Assembly: GCA_022821645.1 (NCBI GenBank)
Contig: JAJEDE010000011.1
Span: 203,268 to 267,267, forward strand
Direction of reading: 5' to 3'
DNA from: Chloroflexota bacterium
GTDB taxonomy: Bacteria > Chloroflexota > UBA11872
Length of the DNA: 64,000 nucleotides
Of the stretch, positions 35,860 through 45,198 are shown piece by piece (position 1 is the first letter of the stretch; every line of letters starts with the position of its first letter). Below the pieces are notes generated by a model that was given only the letters and a program-made list of their open reading frames with translations, searched no databases and was not told where the DNA came from. Position numbers and translations under genes: made by a program.

Positions 35860-37380
35860 ATGCTTGGCACCGTACACAGTTGCGCGATCACCGGCCTTGA
35901 CGGCGTCGTCCTCGACGTCGAGGCCGACATCAGCAACGGTCTGCCCAAGCACAACGTCGTCGGACTGCCCGACGCCGCCGTTCAGGAAGCCCGCGAACGC
36001 ACTCGCAGCGCTATCCGCAACAGCGGCGCGGTCTTCCCCGAGCGCCGCCTCACCGTAAACCTCGCCCCGGCCGACATCCGCAAGGAAGGCCCCGTCTACG
36101 ACCTCCCGATGGCCGTAGCCATCCTGGCCGCAACCGGCCAGCTAGAGGGCTTCGACGACAACCAGGCCGTCTACCTGGGCGAACTGTCGCTCGACGGCGG
36201 CGTTCGCCACACCCACGGCGTCCTCCCCATGGTCGCCGCCGCCCGCGACGCCGGCGTCGACAAGGCCTTCGTCCCCGCCGTTGACGGCGCCGAAGCTGCC
36301 GTCGTCGAGGGCATATCCGTCTACCCCGTCGAATCCCTCCAACAGCTCATCGCCCACTACATGGGCCTCATCCGCATCGAACCGCTGCCCGTCACCGAAA
36401 TGTCGACTGGGTTAGCCAGCTATCCGGTCGACTTCGCCGACGTCCGCGGCCACGAACACGCCAAGCGCGCCCTCGAAGTCGCAGCCGCCGGCGCCCACAA
36501 CGTCCTCATGGTCGGCCCGCCCGGCTCCGGCAAGACCCTATTGGCCCGCGCCCTGCCCTCAGTCCTCCCCCCCATGACCCTCGACGAAGCCATCGAGGTC
36601 ACCAAGATCTACAGCATCGCCGGCCAGTTGCGCGACGGCACCGGCCTCGTCGTCGAGCGCCCCTTCCGCGCCCCCCACCACACCGTCACCTACGCCGGCA
36701 TGGTCGGCGGCGGCGCCTCGCCCCGCCCCGGCGAAATCAGCCTGGCCCACCGCGGCGTGCTCTTCCTCGACGAGTTCCCCGAGTTCGGCCGCCAGACCCT
36801 CGAATCCCTCCGCCAGCCGCTCGAAGACGGCCACATCACCATCACCCGCGCCGCCTACAGCGTCGACTTGCCGGCCCGCCTGATGCTGGTCGCCGCCATG
36901 AACCCCTCGCCTTCCGGCTTCGCCGCCTCCGACGGACCCGGCAGCGGCATGAGCGCCGAAGCCGCCCGCCGCTACCGCAACCGCATTTCCGGCCCGCTGC
37001 TCGACCGCATCGACGTCCACATCGACGTCCCCCGCCTCGAATACGCCAAGATGGCCGACGACACCGAGCGCGAACCCTCGTCCCACGTCCAGGCCCGCAT
37101 CGCCCGGGCGCGCAAGATCCAGGAAGACCGCCTCGCCCCCCACGGCTTTTTCACCAACGCCGAACTCACCGCCCGCCTCATCTCCCGCATTTGCGCCCTC
37201 GAACCCGACGCCGAACGCCTCCTCCGCAGCGCCCACGACCGCCTGTCCCTCAGCGGCCGCGGCCACCACCGCGTCCTCAAGCTGGCCCGAACCATCGCCG
37301 ATCTCTCGGAGAGCGAATCCATCCGCATTGAACACCTGGCCGAAGCCTTGCAATACCGCCCCACGCTCGACGAAACCTAG
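35860..37380 (+). CDS. comM: ComM/YifB-type magnesium-chelatase-like AAA ATPase
   Basis: 506 residues with the full ComM architecture. An N-terminal Lon-protease-like domain (SNGLPKHNVVGLPDAAVQEA, NLAPADIRKEGPVYDLPMA). An AAA+ core with Walker A GPPGSGKTLLARALP near residue 212 and Walker B VLFLDEFPEF. A C-terminal Mg-chelatase domain (RAHDRLSLSGRGHHRVLKLARTIADL-like). ComM helicases extend branch migration during natural transformation. Its presence does not prove competence. It is convergent with the MFS gene. Confidence 0.95.
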   Translation: MLGTVHSCAITGLDGVVLDVEADISNGLPKHNVVGLPDAAVQEARERTRSAIRNSGAVFPERRLTVNLAPADIRKEGPVYDLPMAVAILAATGQLEGFDDNQAVYLGELSLDGGVRHTHGVLPMVAAARDAGVDKAFVPAVDGAEAAVVEGISVYPVESLQQLIAHYMGLIRIEPLPVTEMSTGLASYPVDFADVRGHEHAKRALEVAAAGAHNVLMVGPPGSGKTLLARALPSVLPPMTLDEAIEVTKIYSIAGQLRDGTGLVVERPFRAPHHTVTYAGMVGGGASPRPGEISLAHRGVLFLDEFPEFGRQTLESLRQPLEDGHITITRAAYSVDLPARLMLVAAMNPSPSGFAASDGPGSGMSAEAARRYRNRISGPLLDRIDVHIDVPRLEYAKMADDTEREPSSHVQARIARARKIQEDRLAPHGFFTNAELTARLISRICALEPDAERLLRSAHDRLSLSGRGHHRVLKLARTIADLSESESIRIEHLAEALQYRPTLDET

Positions 37381-37396
37381 ACGGGGTCGCTCCGAA

Positions 37397-38641
37397 CTAG
37401 CCCTGCGCTTCCGCCAGCCGCGCAATCGGCCGTTCGTTGATCGGCAGGTGAATCAGCGCCGCCGCAATCCCAAGAATGATCCCGGCCACCCACATCCCGT
37501 CATAGCTTCCCGTCGCCTCGTAGATTCCACCAGCGAGCCAGATGCCCGAGAACGACCCGAGCTGATGCGACAGGAACACAAACGAAAACAGCGTGGCCAG
37601 GTACCGCACCCCGAACACCCGCGCCACGATTGCGTTCGTCAGCGGCACCGTCGCCAGCCACAACAACCCCATCAGCGAGGCAAACATGTACGCCACCGGC
37701 TCAGTCTTCGGCAGCAGCAGGAATGCGGCAATCACCGCGGCCCGGCTTGCATAGATGAAGCTCAGGCTCAGCCGCCGACTCAGGTGCGTCCCCGCCATAC
37801 CTGACAGAAACGACCCGACGATGTTGAAAAATCCGATCAGCGAAAGCGCAATCGCGCCCACGCGCGGCTCAAATCCCAGGTCCAGCATGTACGCCGGCAA
37901 GTGCACCGTGATGAACGCCACGTGAAACCCGCACACAAAGAAACCCATCGTCAGCAGTAGATAGCCCCGGTGTCCTACCGCTTCCCGGATCGCCGCGCCC
38001 ACGCTCTCCTTGGCCGTCTGCTCGGCCGCCACCTCGGGGTTCCCCGGAAGCAGGAACGCCAGTGGCACGATGGCTAGAAACCCCACCGCCAGGATCAGCA
38101 GCGCGTCGCTCCATCCAAATGCGCTGATGAACCCCTGCGTAATCGGCGAGAAGATCACCTGGCCCAGCGATCCGGCCGCCATCCCCAGTCCCATCACCAG
38201 GGGCCGCCGTTTCGGCTCCACCATCCGCGCCATGGTGGCTATGACCAGCGAAAACGACGTGAAGGCATTAGTGCCGCCAACCAGCAGCCCTGCCACCAGC
38301 AAGAAGACCAGTGCCGACTCAACCAGCGTCATGAGCCACAGGCCCAGCGCATAGGCAACGGCGCCGGCCACCATCACCCGCACCGGTCCGAACCTATCCG
38401 ACGAAGCCGCCGCCAGCGGCAGCACCACCCCGAACGTCAGTTGCTGCGTCGCCATCGCCACGCTGAACGCCTCGCGCGACCAGCCCCGCGCCTCGGTCAT
38501 CGGCGGCAGGAACAGCCCGAATATCGACCGCGTACCAAACCCGATCACCGCAATCAGCGCGCACGCAGCAATCACCAGCAGCGGCGTCTGCCACCGCGCA
38601 AGTCCGTTGGATGCCTGGGTCCGTGCCGCTGCCGAACCCAT
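37397..38641 (-). CDS. Major facilitator superfamily transporter
   Basis: 414 residues with about 12 hydrophobic helices. The N-half contains GFGTRSIFGLFLPPMTEARGW, a pattern of the monocarboxylate/oxalate-formate-antiporter-like MFS group, and the loop motif SSDRFGPVRVMVAGAVAYAL corresponding to the MFS signature after TM2. Substrate unknown; small organic acids are likely by family. It lies downstream of, and codirectional with, the acetoacetate-decarboxylase-like and SDR genes. Confidence 0.9.
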   Translation of the reverse strand: MGSAAARTQASNGLARWQTPLLVIAACALIAVIGFGTRSIFGLFLPPMTEARGWSREAFSVAMATQQLTFGVVLPLAAASSDRFGPVRVMVAGAVAYALGLWLMTLVESALVFLLVAGLLVGGTNAFTSFSLVIATMARMVEPKRRPLVMGLGMAAGSLGQVIFSPITQGFISAFGWSDALLILAVGFLAIVPLAFLLPGNPEVAAEQTAKESVGAAIREAVGHRGYLLLTMGFFVCGFHVAFITVHLPAYMLDLGFEPRVGAIALSLIGFFNIVGSFLSGMAGTHLSRRLSLSFIYASRAAVIAAFLLLPKTEPVAYMFASLMGLLWLATVPLTNAIVARVFGVRYLATLFSFVFLSHQLGSFSGIWLAGGIYEATGSYDGMWVAGIILGIAAALIHLPINERPIARLAEAQG

Positions 38642-38701
38642 GCCTAGCGTCGACGTCGCGACATTATGTCAAGCAACGGTTCGACTAATTTCCCGCGGTC
38701 C

Positions 38702-39544
38702 CTACCGCAGAATGCGCTGATCAATCAGATCCCTGCCGCCCACGCTGTGCTCGATGCTCGCCCCTCGAAACTCCTTCACCTCGAGCTCGGCCAGCGCATT
38801 CACGACCATGTACTGCGTCGGCAAATCCTCCCAGCGCGCGCGCTGAAACGTCACGCTGCCGTCCCCCTGCCAGCGTTGCGGTTCGCTCACGGGCGGGTTC
38901 TGTGGACTCAGCACCGCGTACTCCGCGTCCGCTTCGCCCCAATCGCCCGTCGTCGGAACGTACTTGTAGTGCAGCGTCCCCTTCAGCGAACCGTCGTCTG
39001 GGGAACCGGTCGGTCCCGCCGCCGGCTCTTCCACCGCCACCATGTTCGAAAGGCGCATGTCCATGAACCGAAACCCCAACCAGCTCGCCGTGCACTGCGT
39101 CTCGCCCCCGTGAACCACCGGCGCGGGCAGCGCACAGTAGATCTTCGAAAACCCCAACTGCTCCCGCCCCGTCAGAATCGGGTCCGTGAGGTTCTCCCAC
39201 AGCACCAGCAGCAGCGGCCCGGTCGCCTGGTCCTGCGATCCGTTGAACCTGGCCTGAAACGTCACCCCCAGCGTGTTGTACCCGCGCCCCGCCAGCCAGT
39301 CGATCTCGGTCATGTAGCTGGCCGAAACCGTTACCACCGGCTCCCCGACCTGCTCGAACCCCGGCGGCAGCAGCGCCTCCAGCTGCGCCCGCTCCGTCAG
39401 AAAGCTGACCGAATACCGCCGCGACTTCCGTTCATCGACGTCGAACGCCCCCATCTCGCCGCCCGGCCCCTGCCGCGGGCCGCTCATCGGCCCGAAGTGC
39501 GTCGGCATCAGGTACATCGTCTTCGGCTTCAGGTCGTACGGCAT
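38702..39544 (-). CDS. Acetoacetate decarboxylase family protein
   Basis: 280 residues. The family core is visible: YSVSFLTERAQLEALLPPGFE near the N-terminus and GREQLGFSKIYCALPAP, where the Lys corresponds to the Schiff-base Lys of acetoacetate decarboxylase. The fold also includes enzymes that hydrate or dehydrate or perform aldol reactions on other oxoacids, so decarboxylation of acetoacetate is not certain. The ATG directly follows the stop of the SDR gene (TGA-ATG), showing a two-gene unit. Confidence 0.88.
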   Translation of the reverse strand: MPYDLKPKTMYLMPTHFGPMSGPRQGPGGEMGAFDVDERKSRRYSVSFLTERAQLEALLPPGFEQVGEPVVTVSASYMTEIDWLAGRGYNTLGVTFQARFNGSQDQATGPLLLVLWENLTDPILTGREQLGFSKIYCALPAPVVHGGETQCTASWLGFRFMDMRLSNMVAVEEPAAGPTGSPDDGSLKGTLHYKYVPTTGDWGEADAEYAVLSPQNPPVSEPQRWQGDGSVTFQRARWEDLPTQYMVVNALAELEVKEFRGASIEHSVGGRDLIDQRILR

Positions 39545-40393
39545 TCAGTCATCCTCGGAGAGTGGCCCCAGGTCCGGCTCCTGCAACAAATCATGAGCCA
39601 GCAGCGGCTGCGCGGCAAAGAGGCCCCCGTCCACCGGCAGCGTCACGCCCGTCACCCAGCGAGACTCGTCGCTCGCCAGGTACACAGCCGCCCACGCAAT
39701 GTCCCACGGCGTCCCCTCCGTTCCCAGCGGACTCACCCGCCGTCGCAGTTCACGGTCTACCGGTTTGATCCTCGACTGATACGCCGACTGCAAGTGCCCC
39801 GGCACGATGCAATTGGCCCGAATCCCCTCACGACCATGGAATGCCGCCGTATTGCGCGTCAGGATCGGCAGCGCACCCTTTGTGATCGAATACGCCACCC
39901 CCCGGTGCCGTGCTCCCGCGATTCCGTCGATCGACGACACGTTGATGATCGAACCGCCGCCCGAGGCAACCATCGCCGGAATCGCGTGCTTGCTCGCCAG
40001 CACCGCGCTCTTCAGGTTCAGATCGAACGCCCGCATCAGAACGTCCTCGTCAATTTCGGCCACGCCCTTGCGCAGGTCATGCCCGCCCCAGCGGAACCCC
40101 AGGTTGTTCATCAGCACGTGCAGCCCGCCATAGCGTTCGACCGCCGTCGACACCATCGCCCGGCAGTCATCGCCTGACGTCGCGTCCCCAGTGAAGACCG
40201 ACGCCTCGCCGCCTGCCTCCACGATCGCGTCTACCGTCCGCTGCGCGTTGTCCGCGGCGATATCCGCCACCAGCACGCGCGCGCCCTCCCGCGCCATGCA
40301 CACGCACGATGCCCGTCCGGTCCCGATCTCCCCGGGCTGGCTCCCGCCGCCCGTGACCACGGCAACCTTGCCCGCCAGCCGGCCTTCACTCAT
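39545..40393 (-). CDS. Short-chain dehydrogenase/reductase
   Basis: 282-residue SDR with a modified glycine motif, VVTGGGSQPGEIGTGRASC, carrying a short insertion relative to TGxxxGxG. Other motifs: NNLGFRWGG (in place of NNAG), Ser in IINVSSIDG, catalytic YSITK, and C-terminal VTLPVDGGLFAAQP. Likely NAD(P)-dependent oxidation of a hydroxy group. It is coupled to the acetoacetate-decarboxylase-like gene, which suggests one hydroxyacid-to-oxoacid-to-product route. Divergent from the Gfo/Idh gene at 40610 across 216 nt. Confidence 0.92.
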   Translation of the reverse strand: MSEGRLAGKVAVVTGGGSQPGEIGTGRASCVCMAREGARVLVADIAADNAQRTVDAIVEAGGEASVFTGDATSGDDCRAMVSTAVERYGGLHVLMNNLGFRWGGHDLRKGVAEIDEDVLMRAFDLNLKSAVLASKHAIPAMVASGGGSIINVSSIDGIAGARHRGVAYSITKGALPILTRNTAAFHGREGIRANCIVPGHLQSAYQSRIKPVDRELRRRVSPLGTEGTPWDIAWAAVYLASDESRWVTGVTLPVDGGLFAAQPLLAHDLLQEPDLGPLSEDD

Positions 40394-40609
40394 TGGCGAC
40401 CCGCCGACCGCAAGCGGCCTGGTTTAGAGCGTGCACGTCAATCCTGCTCCAACCGGAGAACGTGGCCTAAGCCTACGCTGCCCGCCATCCGTTTCTCGCG
40501 CCCCGCCCTTGACGCGCGGGCCCCACCGGTCCAGATTGCGCGGTGACTGCCAGCGAATAAACACCCCACCGGCCGCACGGCGGGCGGTAAACAGACGGAA
40601 GGTACTGAT

Positions 40610-41605
40610 ATGCGCGTAGGCGTGGCCGGAGTCGGCCGCATCGGACGTCCGCACGCCGAACGGCTCGTGGCGCATCCCGACGTCTCGGAGGTGCTGCTGC
40701 AGGACGCCAGCACGGAGCTTGCGACATCCGTCGCCAGCGACTTGGGCCTTCGCTCCGTAGCCGGCTACGACGAACTGCTCGCCTCCGTCGACGCCGTCCT
40801 GATCGCCGCCACCACCACCGCCCACGCCGAACTCCTGCAAGCCGCCGTCGAAGCCGGTGTCCCCACCCTCTGCGAAAAGCCCATCTCCCACGACCTCCAG
40901 CGCTCGCGCGACGTCGTCGCCCTCATCCACCAGCGCAACGTGCCCGTCCAGATGGGCTTCCAGCGCCGCTTCGATCCCGGCTTCCAGGCCGCCGCCGACC
41001 TCGTCGCCGCCGGAGGGCTGGGAACGCTCTACACCCTTCGCACCGTCGGCCACGATCCCGAACCTGCCACCGAGGCCTACATCGCCGGCTCCGGCGGCAT
41101 GTTCCGCGACTTCAGCGTCCACGACTTCGACGCCATCCGCTTCGTCACCGGCGAAGAGGTCGTCCAGGTCTTCGCCCAGACCACCGTCCGCAAGTGGGAC
41201 GTTTATGGCCGCTTCGACGACTGCGACACCGCCATTGCTACCTGCACCCTATCCGGCGGTGCGCTGGGCCTGCTCAGCTACACCCGCCACAACCCGCTCG
41301 GCTACGACATCCGCATGGAACTCTTCGGCTCCCGCGACAGCGTCGTAGTCGGCTGGGATCCCCGTTTGCCGCTCCGGTCGCTGGAGCCCACCGGCCCGCC
41401 GCTTGGAGCGAAACCCTATCCGGACTTCCACGACCGCTTCGCCCACGCCTACGCCGCCGAAGTCGACGCCTTCCTGGACGTCGCCCGCGGCCGCCAGCCC
41501 GTCCGCAGTACCGCCGACGACGCCGTCGAAGCCCTCCGCGCCGCCATCGCCTGCGACATCTCCAGCCGCGAGAACCGGCCCGTTGCGCTAGCGGAAGTCA
41601 CCTAG
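40610..41605 (+). CDS. Gfo/Idh/MocA family oxidoreductase (inositol-dehydrogenase-like)
   Basis: 331 residues. N-terminal Rossmann motif VGVAGVGRIGRPHAERL, EKP motif in LCEKPISHDL (Lys for catalysis), and the substrate domain with SGGMFRDFSVHDFDAIRF, where the Asp/His pair matches inositol 2-dehydrogenases. Likely oxidises a ring hydroxyl of a sugar or cyclitol with NAD. GGAAGG lies about 8 nt upstream of the ATG. It is one of three Gfo/Idh genes in the window and not closely related to the duplicated pair. Confidence 0.93.
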   Translation: MRVGVAGVGRIGRPHAERLVAHPDVSEVLLQDASTELATSVASDLGLRSVAGYDELLASVDAVLIAATTTAHAELLQAAVEAGVPTLCEKPISHDLQRSRDVVALIHQRNVPVQMGFQRRFDPGFQAAADLVAAGGLGTLYTLRTVGHDPEPATEAYIAGSGGMFRDFSVHDFDAIRFVTGEEVVQVFAQTTVRKWDVYGRFDDCDTAIATCTLSGGALGLLSYTRHNPLGYDIRMELFGSRDSVVVGWDPRLPLRSLEPTGPPLGAKPYPDFHDRFAHAYAAEVDAFLDVARGRQPVRSTADDAVEALRAAIACDISSRENRPVALAEVT

Positions 41606-41629
41606 CCCGCCCATCCTCGGGACCGTCGC

Positions 41630-42565
41630 TCAGCTGTCCGTGCGCGTAAGTCCCAGTTCGGCCAGCACAGCCTTCCGCACCTTGCACACCATCGTGTACG
41701 CCGGGTCGAACATGTTCCCCACGTCGTACTCCACGAACCGTCCCAGCAGCATGTGCGCCTCGCGAGTCGTAAGCCCGTAGTCCGTCTCCAGCCACGAAAC
41801 CATCTCCGTCGTCGCGTGCTGTACGGCCTGGTCCAGCGGCCGCACGTTGCCGCACGCCATCAGGTAGGTATCGTCCTCCGCCCGCGGCCAGCCGATCGTC
41901 TTGCCCTTGATCAGGTCCAGGCTGAACCGCACGTCCAGGGAAATCTCCACGCCCGTGCCATCCATCTCGCCGTCGCCTTGCAGCGCATGCCCGTCGCCCA
42001 GGAAAAACAGCGCCCCGTCGGTGAACACCGGCAGGTACACCGTCACGCCGGGCTTGATCCCGTTGTAGTCCATGTTGCCGCCGTGCGCTGCCGAGGTCAT
42101 CGTGCTGATCGCCTCCCCGATGTCGGGCGCCACGCCCACCGTCCCAAGCATCGGCCGCAGCGGCAGCGGCTGCCCGGTCAAGCGGTTCTCGGGCTCGACC
42201 AGCGTGACCGTGCCCGCCTCCACGTCCACGTCCCACCAGGCCAACTCGACGTCGCCGTCCAGATCTGCCTCGTACCCGAAGTCCAGCACGTTCGGCGCCA
42301 GCCGCGCCGTCGTCCAGCCCATCCGCCGGTTCGGCGTCACCTCGTGCACCTGCAGCACCAGCGTGTCGCCCGCTTCCGCGCCGTTTACATGGAACGGACC
42401 CGTCTGTGGATTCGGCCGTCCCGCTCGCTCCACTCGCTCATGATCGAATCCGCGGGCGTCGACCGTCGTCGTCGATATCGAATCACCCGCCTCGACATGC
42501 AAAGCCGGCGGATGCGTCCCCATCGTGTTGTAGTACGTCGTGGGCGAAAACTCGTGGTGCGCCAT
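41630..42565 (-). CDS. Acetamidase/formamidase family protein
   Basis: 311 residues. FmdA/AmdA family motifs: HVNGAEAGDTLVLQVHEV, AAHGGNMDYNGIKPGVTVYLPV and LGDGHALQGDGEMDGTGVEI, which hold the metal-coordinating and catalytic acidic residues. Enzymes of this family release ammonia from formamide or acetamide; some act on other small amides. It is convergent with the Gfo/Idh gene (24 nt gap) and codirectional with the cupin upstream. Confidence 0.93.
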   Translation of the reverse strand: MAHHEFSPTTYYNTMGTHPPALHVEAGDSISTTTVDARGFDHERVERAGRPNPQTGPFHVNGAEAGDTLVLQVHEVTPNRRMGWTTARLAPNVLDFGYEADLDGDVELAWWDVDVEAGTVTLVEPENRLTGQPLPLRPMLGTVGVAPDIGEAISTMTSAAHGGNMDYNGIKPGVTVYLPVFTDGALFFLGDGHALQGDGEMDGTGVEISLDVRFSLDLIKGKTIGWPRAEDDTYLMACGNVRPLDQAVQHATTEMVSWLETDYGLTTREAHMLLGRFVEYDVGNMFDPAYTMVCKVRKAVLAELGLTRTDS

Positions 42566-42699
42566 GCTCAGCCTTCACTTAACGCGGCAGGGGGAATCTG
42601 GCCGCAGTTTGGAGCATCCAACCGCCCGGAGACCAGCCGAAGCCCTCGAGACACGTTCGGCGCTGCAACGAGGCACTGGCAAGGGGCCAGCGCGGACGG

Positions 42700-43098
42700 C
42701 TACCCGCGAAGGGTGCTCCAGGGCGCCTGGTCGGCCACCTCTTCCACTTCGTAACCGATTTCACCGACGCACGGACCCAGGATCGCAAGCACCTTGGCCG
42801 GTTCGTCGCCCTCGTTGAACGTGGCATGCACGCAGTCGGCAGGGATATACACGGCGTCGCCCGGATTCAGCATTCGCCGCTCCTGGTCCACCCACTGCTC
42901 CACTGTGCCCTTTACGCACACGATCGACTCTTCCTGGTCCGGATGCTTGTGAAAGTCGTGCCCGTTGCCCGGCAGCAGTTCCACGTCGATAACCGTCAGG
43001 TACTTGCTCCCGGTCACCGGCGGATTGCTGAGCCAGCCCAGCGATCCCCAGTCCAGTTGATCGCGTTCAGTTTCCGACTGAATCAGGAATCGCTTCAT
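42700..43098 (-). CDS. Cupin-domain protein
   Basis: 132 residues from the ATG at 43098, with GGAG about 7 nt upstream. Single cupin: motif 1 GNGHDFHKHPDQEESIVCVKG supplies His/His/Glu, and motif 2 PADCVHATFNEGDEP the last His. A metal site is therefore likely. Function could be sugar binding or isomerisation, or small-molecule sensing. It is 134 nt upstream of the acetamidase-like gene on the same strand. Confidence 0.9.
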   Translation of the reverse strand: MKRFLIQSETERDQLDWGSLGWLSNPPVTGSKYLTVIDVELLPGNGHDFHKHPDQEESIVCVKGTVEQWVDQERRMLNPGDAVYIPADCVHATFNEGDEPAKVLAILGPCVGEIGYEVEEVADQAPWSTLRG

Positions 43099-43194
43099 AG
43101 TTAGCTCCGCGGAACACGGCCACACACCGACAGTCTGCGATAGTACAGCGCAGGCATCATTGGCCAGCCATCGGGAATCTGGAGGCTGCGGGCT

Positions 43195-44220
43195 ATGCGA
43201 TCAGTCATCTGTGTCAACGAACGTTTCGACGCCGCGTGGCCCTTCGCGGCCGACTACTGGCACGAGCGCTGGCGGCGCCAGGGCGTATGCGAGTTCTATC
43301 GCACCGGGGATCCTGAAGCCCGCGCCCCACAACTCGTCCCGGATCCGGCTTCCGTCCAGCGCCTGGCGCTCCTGGGATTGCCCGCCGCCGCCCAGGACCT
43401 CGAGCCGTTCAGCGCACTCGAAGAGTGCTTCCACCCACGCTACTTGCTCACCAACTGGTGGGGTGACTCAACGACCGATGGCATCGAAGCGGCCATCGCC
43501 CGCGGCGTCAGCTTCATCCCCCACCGGCTCGACGTCTACTGGGGACAGTCCGTAGCCGAATACGGGTTGGGACTCACCCTGGCCGCGCTCCGCCGCACCC
43601 CGCAGACCTACACCGACATGCAGCGCGGGCACGAAACCTGGAAGTACCGCCCGGAGGTCGGCCGCCCGGGCCAGCGCGGCGAGCAGTACGGCGACGACCC
43701 TCGCTTCACCAGCGGCACCCTGGCCGGCAAGCGTGTGCGCGTGGTCGGCGCCGGCAACATCGGCGCTCGCTTCGCCTCCTTCTGCGCGGCCGTCGGCGCC
43801 GACGTGGCAATCTGGGACCCCTACGCGCCCGACGCCACCTTCGCCGCGGCTCGCGTCCGGCGCTGCTTCCACCTGCCCGAACTCGTCAGGGACTCGGAAA
43901 TCTTCGTGCCGATGCTCCCGCTCACCGACAACACGCGTGGCCTCATAACGGCCGTATTGATCGATTCCCTACCCCACGGCTCGCTGGTCGTGCAGGTCAC
44001 CCGAGCCGCCGTCTGCGACACCGACGCCCTCTATCGCCGCGTCCTCAACGATGAGCTCGCACTGGCTGCCGACGTCTTCGCCGAAGAACCCGTCCCCCTG
44101 GACTCACCGCTCCTCGGCCGCCACAACGTGGTCCACACTCCCCACAACGCCGGCCGCACCCGCGACGCCAACCACGCCTGGGTCGACGACCAACTCGCCC
44201 GCTTCAAGCCACGCGAGTAA
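43195..44220 (+). CDS. D-isomer-specific 2-hydroxyacid dehydrogenase 2
   Basis: 341 residues. NAD site VRVVGAGNIGARFASFCAAVG; catalytic Arg in VTRAAVCD, Glu in FAEEPVP and His in HTPHNAGRT, so the active site is complete. The N-terminal substrate domain differs from the dehydrogenase at 24948, indicating another substrate. The ATG follows GGAGG about 9 nt upstream. It is divergent from the cupin and convergent with importer 2. Confidence 0.92.
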   Translation: MRSVICVNERFDAAWPFAADYWHERWRRQGVCEFYRTGDPEARAPQLVPDPASVQRLALLGLPAAAQDLEPFSALEECFHPRYLLTNWWGDSTTDGIEAAIARGVSFIPHRLDVYWGQSVAEYGLGLTLAALRRTPQTYTDMQRGHETWKYRPEVGRPGQRGEQYGDDPRFTSGTLAGKRVRVVGAGNIGARFASFCAAVGADVAIWDPYAPDATFAAARVRRCFHLPELVRDSEIFVPMLPLTDNTRGLITAVLIDSLPHGSLVVQVTRAAVCDTDALYRRVLNDELALAADVFAEEPVPLDSPLLGRHNVVHTPHNAGRTRDANHAWVDDQLARFKPRE

Positions 44221-44271
44221 TTCCGGCTACGTTCGAGGCGCTCCGGTCGGAGCGAGACCTTTCGCTCTTGG

Positions 44272-45192
44272 CTATCCCTTGATTCCGGTCAGCGTAATCC
44301 CGCGGACGAAATGCTGCTGCGCGAAGAAGAAGATAACGACGATCGGGGCGACGGCGATTAACGCAACGGCCATTTGCAGATGCAGTTGCGGCTGTTCCCA
44401 CATCCCAGCCTGGAAGAACCGCAGGCCGACCGCGAACGTCATGCGCTCGGGAGTATTCAAATAGATGAACGGCTCGAAGAACTCATTCCACTTGCCGATG
44501 AACGAGAACACCGCCACCGTGGCAATGGCCGGCTTCGATAGCGGGAAGACGATCGTGAACATGGTGCGCAGCGGCGAGGCGCCGTCAATCGCGGCTGCGT
44601 CGTCGAGTTCGCGCGGGATCGTGCGGAAGAACTGGCGAAGAATGAAGATAAAGAATGCCGAGCCGCCAATCATCGGAACGGTCAGCGGCAGCAGCGTGTC
44701 CAGCCAGCCCAGGTCTCGGAAAATAATGACCTTTGGAATGATCGTTACGTGCTCTGGAAGCATCATCGTCGAGATGACCAGCAGGAACAGCGCGTCACGA
44801 ATCGGGTACTCGGTGCGAGCGAATCCGAAGGCCACAACTGCGCTCACGAAAGTCATCAAGACCACGCCAAGGACCGTCACGATTGTCGAATTGGCGATCC
44901 ACCACACTATCGGGCCGGTTTCCCACACCTCGGTGTAGCTTGACCAATTCGGCGGCAACGGGAAGAACGGCGGCGGATCCTCATAGAACTGGTCGATCGT
45001 CATGAACGACGAGCGCACCATCCAGGCGAATGGAAACCCGTAGATCGCGCTGCCGCCGACCAACATCGCGTAAACCAGCACGCGCCATGCCGGACGCAGG
45101 ACACGTGCGCGCCAGCCGCGAATGGTCACCGACGACTGCATAGGCTGGCCCACGTTCGAACTCGAGGGCGCTTGCCCGGAGAGGAGTGTCAT
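44272..45192 (-). CDS. Carbohydrate ABC transporter permease (MalG type), importer 2
   Basis: 306-residue permease with six hydrophobic helices. EAA loop LDDAAAIDGASPLRTMFTIV and C-terminal FVRGITLTGIKG, almost the same ending as the MalG-type permease of importer 1. It starts 6 nt after the stop of the MalF-type permease. The order binding protein, hairpin, MalF, MalG is identical in the two importers. Confidence 0.95.
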   Translation of the reverse strand: MTLLSGQAPSSSNVGQPMQSSVTIRGWRARVLRPAWRVLVYAMLVGGSAIYGFPFAWMVRSSFMTIDQFYEDPPPFFPLPPNWSSYTEVWETGPIVWWIANSTIVTVLGVVLMTFVSAVVAFGFARTEYPIRDALFLLVISTMMLPEHVTIIPKVIIFRDLGWLDTLLPLTVPMIGGSAFFIFILRQFFRTIPRELDDAAAIDGASPLRTMFTIVFPLSKPAIATVAVFSFIGKWNEFFEPFIYLNTPERMTFAVGLRFFQAGMWEQPQLHLQMAVALIAVAPIVVIFFFAQQHFVRGITLTGIKG

Positions 45193-45198
45193 CAGCGG

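Noticed and set aside
38666..40177. 503-codon plus-strand frame spanning two minus-strand genes
   Set aside because: It crosses the acetoacetate-decarboxylase-like and SDR genes, both with clear motifs and a coupled start.
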